Source: a bacterium
Lineage (GTDB): Bacteria; Armatimonadota; Fimbriimonadia; Fimbriimonadales; GBS-DC
Direction: 5' to 3'
Assembly: GCA_029335935.2 (NCBI GenBank)
Contig: JARJMV020000175.1
Coordinates: 1-8,846 of the forward strand
Length of the DNA: 8,846 bases
The translations under genes and the position numbers were made by a program. Positions 7,376 to 8,846 of the stretch are shown here, one piece after another (position 1 is the stretch's first letter; every line of letters starts with the position of its first letter). Under the pieces are notes generated by a model. The model saw only the letters and a list, made by a program, of their open reading frames with translations, did not search any database and had not been told where the DNA came from.

Positions 7376-7936
7376 TTAGTTGTTCCATAAAAGCGGCTCA
7401 TCGTCTAATTCGGGCGGTACAACGCGCTGGACGAGCCAGTAGACAGGTATCGCCAAGCCTATATTATACACCATGCTCCACAAAGTTCCCTGCCAGAATG
7501 CGCCACCAGAGATGGTCGGCGCAGCGAGATACAGCATGCCCTGCGCGAGCAGAGACAGCCCAATCACGGCAGGAATGATACTAAGCCAGTGGCGTTTGGA
7601 GAAGAGCATCGGCAGGTAGGCGACAGCGGTCGCCGCGAGCGTTCGACTAATCACCAGGCTACCCACCGTCTGTTCGAGCATACTCGCGTGCAGCAGCCCC
7701 GTGAGAAAGCCTGCCCACGCCGCCGTGTTCGGGTTGGTCAGCAGCGCGATGCACGCCAAGATGAGCAGTGGGAAATCGGGCGTCGCCAAACCGACACGCA
7801 TCGAGTGCGCCCACACGCCCTGCGCCACCGCCGCCGCCACAACCAGTATCAGCCAGCGCAGCGCACGCGCCCAGCCGCCTGACATCACAAACCGCGTGAG
7901 CCACGGCGGCTGCACACGCTCATAATCGTAGTGCAA
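7376..7936 (-). CDS. MreD-like integral membrane protein (probable rod-shape protein)
   Basis: A 186-residue hydrophobic protein with about six likely membrane spans (roughly 26-45, 53-67, 72-86, 93-112, 117-139, 151-171) and short charged ends. The pattern PDFPLLILACIALL, then WAGFLTGLLH and later SRTLAATAVAYL, resembles MreD, the small membrane partner of MreB/MreC in the elongation machinery (PDLLLI..., GFLAGLL... in the family). Similarity is by pattern only, and no mreB, mreC or penicillin-binding protein gene is in the window, so another small membrane family is possible. The given start is TTG at 7936, but the strong GGAGGGAGG (7960-7952) is 15 nt away. An in-frame ATT at 7945 lies 6 nt after it and would add three residues. 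The gene heads the minus-strand block with glutamate dehydrogenase and the GH38-like gene. Confidence 0.55.
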   Translation of the reverse strand: MHYDYERVQPPWLTRFVMSGGWARALRWLILVVAAAVAQGVWAHSMRVGLATPDFPLLILACIALLTNPNTAAWAGFLTGLLHASMLEQTVGSLVISRTLAATAVAYLPMLFSKRHWLSIIPAVIGLSLLAQGMLYLAAPTISGGAFWQGTLWSMVYNIGLAIPVYWLVQRVVPPELDDEPLLWNN

Positions 7937-7951
7937 TCTGGGAATAGCGAG

Positions 7952-7960
7952 CCTCCCTCC
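7952..7960 (-). promoter_or_regulatory. Ribosome binding site of the MreD-like gene, oddly spaced
   Basis: GGAGGGAGG on the minus strand (7960-7952) is nearly ideal anti-16S complement. It is 15 nt from the TTG at 7936 but 6 nt from an in-frame ATT at 7945, so it bears directly on the choice of start. Confidence 0.55.
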
Positions 7961-7963
7961 AGC

Positions 7964-8005
7964 TGGTATTATACTCTATACGCAGGGGAACAAGTGGTAT
8001 ACTCT
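7964..8005. promoter_or_regulatory. Divergent promoter region with a repeated extended -10 sequence
   Basis: On the plus strand TGGTATTATACTCT (7964-7977) and TGGTATACTCT (7995-8005) are near-copies 31 bp apart. The second gives an extended -10 box, TGG-TATACT (7995-8003), placing transcription start near 8010 for the sigma gene at 8031. On the minus strand a perfect TATAAT (7973-7968) lies over the first copy. It could drive the MreD-like gene with a start just before its GGAGGGAGG site; TTGTTC (7993-7988) is a possible -35 but with only a 14-bp spacer. The two promoters overlap, so they could compete or share a regulator. Confidence 0.5.
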
Positions 8006-8030
8006 CTGCACCGCTTTGGGGAGGCAACCG

Positions 8031-8846
8031 ATGGCAAAGATGCCTGTGGAGTGGTTGCAACACCTCACGCGCCTGTGCGTGAGTGGAGGTGTGGCGCACG
8101 ACGACGCCGAAGCCTGCGCCTGCGATATTCTGCTACGCTACCACCATCGGCGCGGCGCGTACCCGTGGGATGAGCCGACGCCTGATGAAAAGCTCCTGCG
8201 CCTGCTCACACGGAATGTCGTCGCCGAACACTTGCGCACGCTTGCCCGCCACCGTCGCTTAGAAGCCGAGTATTGCGCCTGCCTACAACACACCTGCGCC
8301 CCCACCCCGATGCAAACGGCGATAGAGAACGCCGACGCCGAGCGGTGTTACGCAACGCTGCCGCCCTATCTCCGGCGGACTATGGAGCTGCTGGAGGAGG
8401 GATACACGCCTGCCGAGATTGCCGAGCAGTTGGGAGTTAGCGTGAACACGGTGTATACTTATCGGCAGGAGTTGCAGGTGCATTTCGTGAAATACTTCGG
8501 ATATGACCCTAGAAATCGGGGGTCTCGTGTCGTTAATTATAGTGGAGGTCCCACACAGGGGCTTCCGAGACCAACAGGGGAAGTAGCTAATGATGAGACG
8601 ACGCAAGTGGTTGTGGACGAGCGCGTTGTCGTTAGCGATAGCGAACCTTGTGGCGATGCCCCACACGCTGGCGGCGTTGAGCGAGTTCAGCGGGGGGGGG
8701 GGACGAGTCTGTCTCCCGTGACGAGTAGCAGCGGCGGTTGCGGATGCGCTTCAACTTCGTTTGAGAAGAACCCAGATGCACACAGCAGTACCTTAGCGTA
8801 CTCACCAGTTCAGCTGGCGCTTCCGCTCCCAGCGATACCCTGCCCA
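8031..8846 (+). CDS. Sigma-70-family RNA polymerase sigma factor (ECF-like), open to window end as given
   Basis: The ATG at 8031 has GGGGAGG (8018-8024) 6 nt upstream. Residues about 1-75 resemble a region 2-like part of small sigma factors (DDAEACACDILLRYHH, then LLRLLTRNVVAEHLR). Residues about 108-152 form a region 4 helix-turn-helix: LPPYLRRTMELLEEGYTPAEI followed by AEQLGVSVNTVYTYR. Such proteins direct RNA polymerase to a small promoter set. Beyond about residue 160 the sequence looks unstructured. From codon 187 it overlaps a second gene in another frame (from 8590). As given, the frame stays open to 8846 (272 codons), with residues after 224 reading what looks like that other gene's mature part. 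A G12 or G9 run at 8692 would end it at TAG (8721-8723 in this window) after 232 or 231 residues. No anti-sigma gene is visible. Confidence 0.72.
   Translation, partial: MAKMPVEWLQHLTRLCVSGGVAHDDAEACACDILLRYHHRRGAYPWDEPTPDEKLLRLLTRNVVAEHLRTLARHRRLEAEYCACLQHTCAPTPMQTAIENADAERCYATLPPYLRRTMELLEEGYTPAEIAEQLGVSVNTVYTYRQELQVHFVKYFGYDPRNRGSRVVNYSGGPTQGLPRPTGEVANDETTQVVVDERVVVSDSEPCGDAPHAGGVERVQRGGGTSLSPVTSSSGGCGCASTSFEKNPDAHSSTLAYSPVQLALPLPAIPCP
8576..8583 (+). promoter_or_regulatory. Ribosome binding site for the internal gene at 8590
   Basis: AGGGGAAG (8576-8583) lies 6 nt before ATG 8590 and 9 nt before ATG 8593, inside the sigma frame. It supports independent initiation of the secreted-protein frame. 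Confidence 0.5.
8590..8846 (+). CDS. Probable secreted protein with signal peptide, frame broken at the G11 tract, 3' end outside window
   Basis: Starting at ATG 8590 (or 8593) the product begins MMRRKWLW, then a hydrophobic core (about TSALSLAIANLVA) and a cleavage-like MPHTLAA, a good Sec signal peptide, followed by LSEFSGGG. As given, the frame continues past the G-run only to TGA at 8719-8721 (43 residues). If the run had 12 or 9 G, it would continue as TSLSPVTSSSGGCGCASTS and on through SPVQLALPLPAIP to the window end, a Ser/Gly/Cys-rich exported sequence. The G-run codes for Gly in that frame, fitting a flexible linker after the signal peptide. PLPAIP so close to the N terminus is reminiscent of large secreted repeat proteins (for example RHS/YD type), but too little is visible to name a family. 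It overlaps the sigma gene and is probably co-transcribed with it. Confidence 0.5.
8692..8702 (+). repeat. Homopolymer run of 11 G at the junction of two reading frames
   Basis: Eleven consecutive G follow a C at 8691. Runs of this length are prone to slippage in replication and transcription and also to sequencing error. The number of G decides which frame continues downstream: 11 joins the sigma frame to the exported-protein sequence, while 12 or 9 separates them into two sensible genes. Confidence 0.85.

Noticed and set aside
8283..8666. Minus-strand open frame opposite the sigma gene
   Set aside because: The plus strand here has a strong start, a sigma region 4 helix-turn-helix and a good ribosome binding site; the minus frame has no supported start or domain.
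1..8846. CRISPR array, tRNA, rRNA or insertion sequence
   Set aside because: No regularly spaced repeats, no cloverleaf-like sequence, no transposase motif and no terminal inverted repeats with target duplications were found.

Overview
The window looks like chromosome from a moderately GC-rich bacterium of the Armatimonadota type, possibly a hot-spring lineage. This is an inference from one marker: the prepilin at 182-1084 has the N-terminal pattern [19 protein letters not shown] followed by FPVFAQAR, which is very characteristic of the many pseudopilins of that phylum. The rest is ordinary bacterial housekeeping: a tRNA-modification enzyme, an RNA chaperone, lysine/cell-wall biosynthesis, glutamate metabolism and probable cell-shape genes. 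No tRNA, rRNA, CRISPR array or intact insertion sequence was seen.

Layout. Positions 1-44 (minus) hold the first 14 codons of a gene matching adenosylhomocysteinase (ahcY), divergent from a type IV/II-secretion-like prepilin (182-1084, plus). A 49-residue lipoprotein (1089-1238) follows 4 nt later. A 301-base non-coding gap (1239-1539) contains nested inverted repeats and a probable promoter. Next comes a tight plus-strand block with overlapping genes, miaA (1540-2487), hfq (2471-2740) and dapF (about 2730-3563). It meets, tail to tail with 17 nt between, a minus-strand block read from right to left: an MreD-like membrane protein (7376-7936), glutamate dehydrogenase (6056-7336) and a large GH38-like glycosidase (3581-6052).

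A divergent promoter region (about 7937-8030) separates that block from a plus-strand sigma-70-family factor starting at 8031. This frame stays open to the window end. A second gene with a good ribosome binding site and signal peptide starts inside its 3' part at 8590. The two frames meet at a run of 11 G (8692-8702). One extra G (or two fewer) would end the sigma gene at a nearby TAG and let the secreted protein run on. With 11 G as given, the sigma frame instead runs into the secreted protein's apparent mature part. This is the most unusual feature of the window: slippage or phase variation, or a consensus error.

Other points worth attention are the GH38-like enzyme's altered metal/nucleophile motifs, an MreD-like gene whose ribosome binding site fits an ATT codon better than the TTG start, and a duplicated promoter-like sequence between the MreD-like gene and the sigma gene. 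I found no clear sign of a wholly new defence or mobile system.
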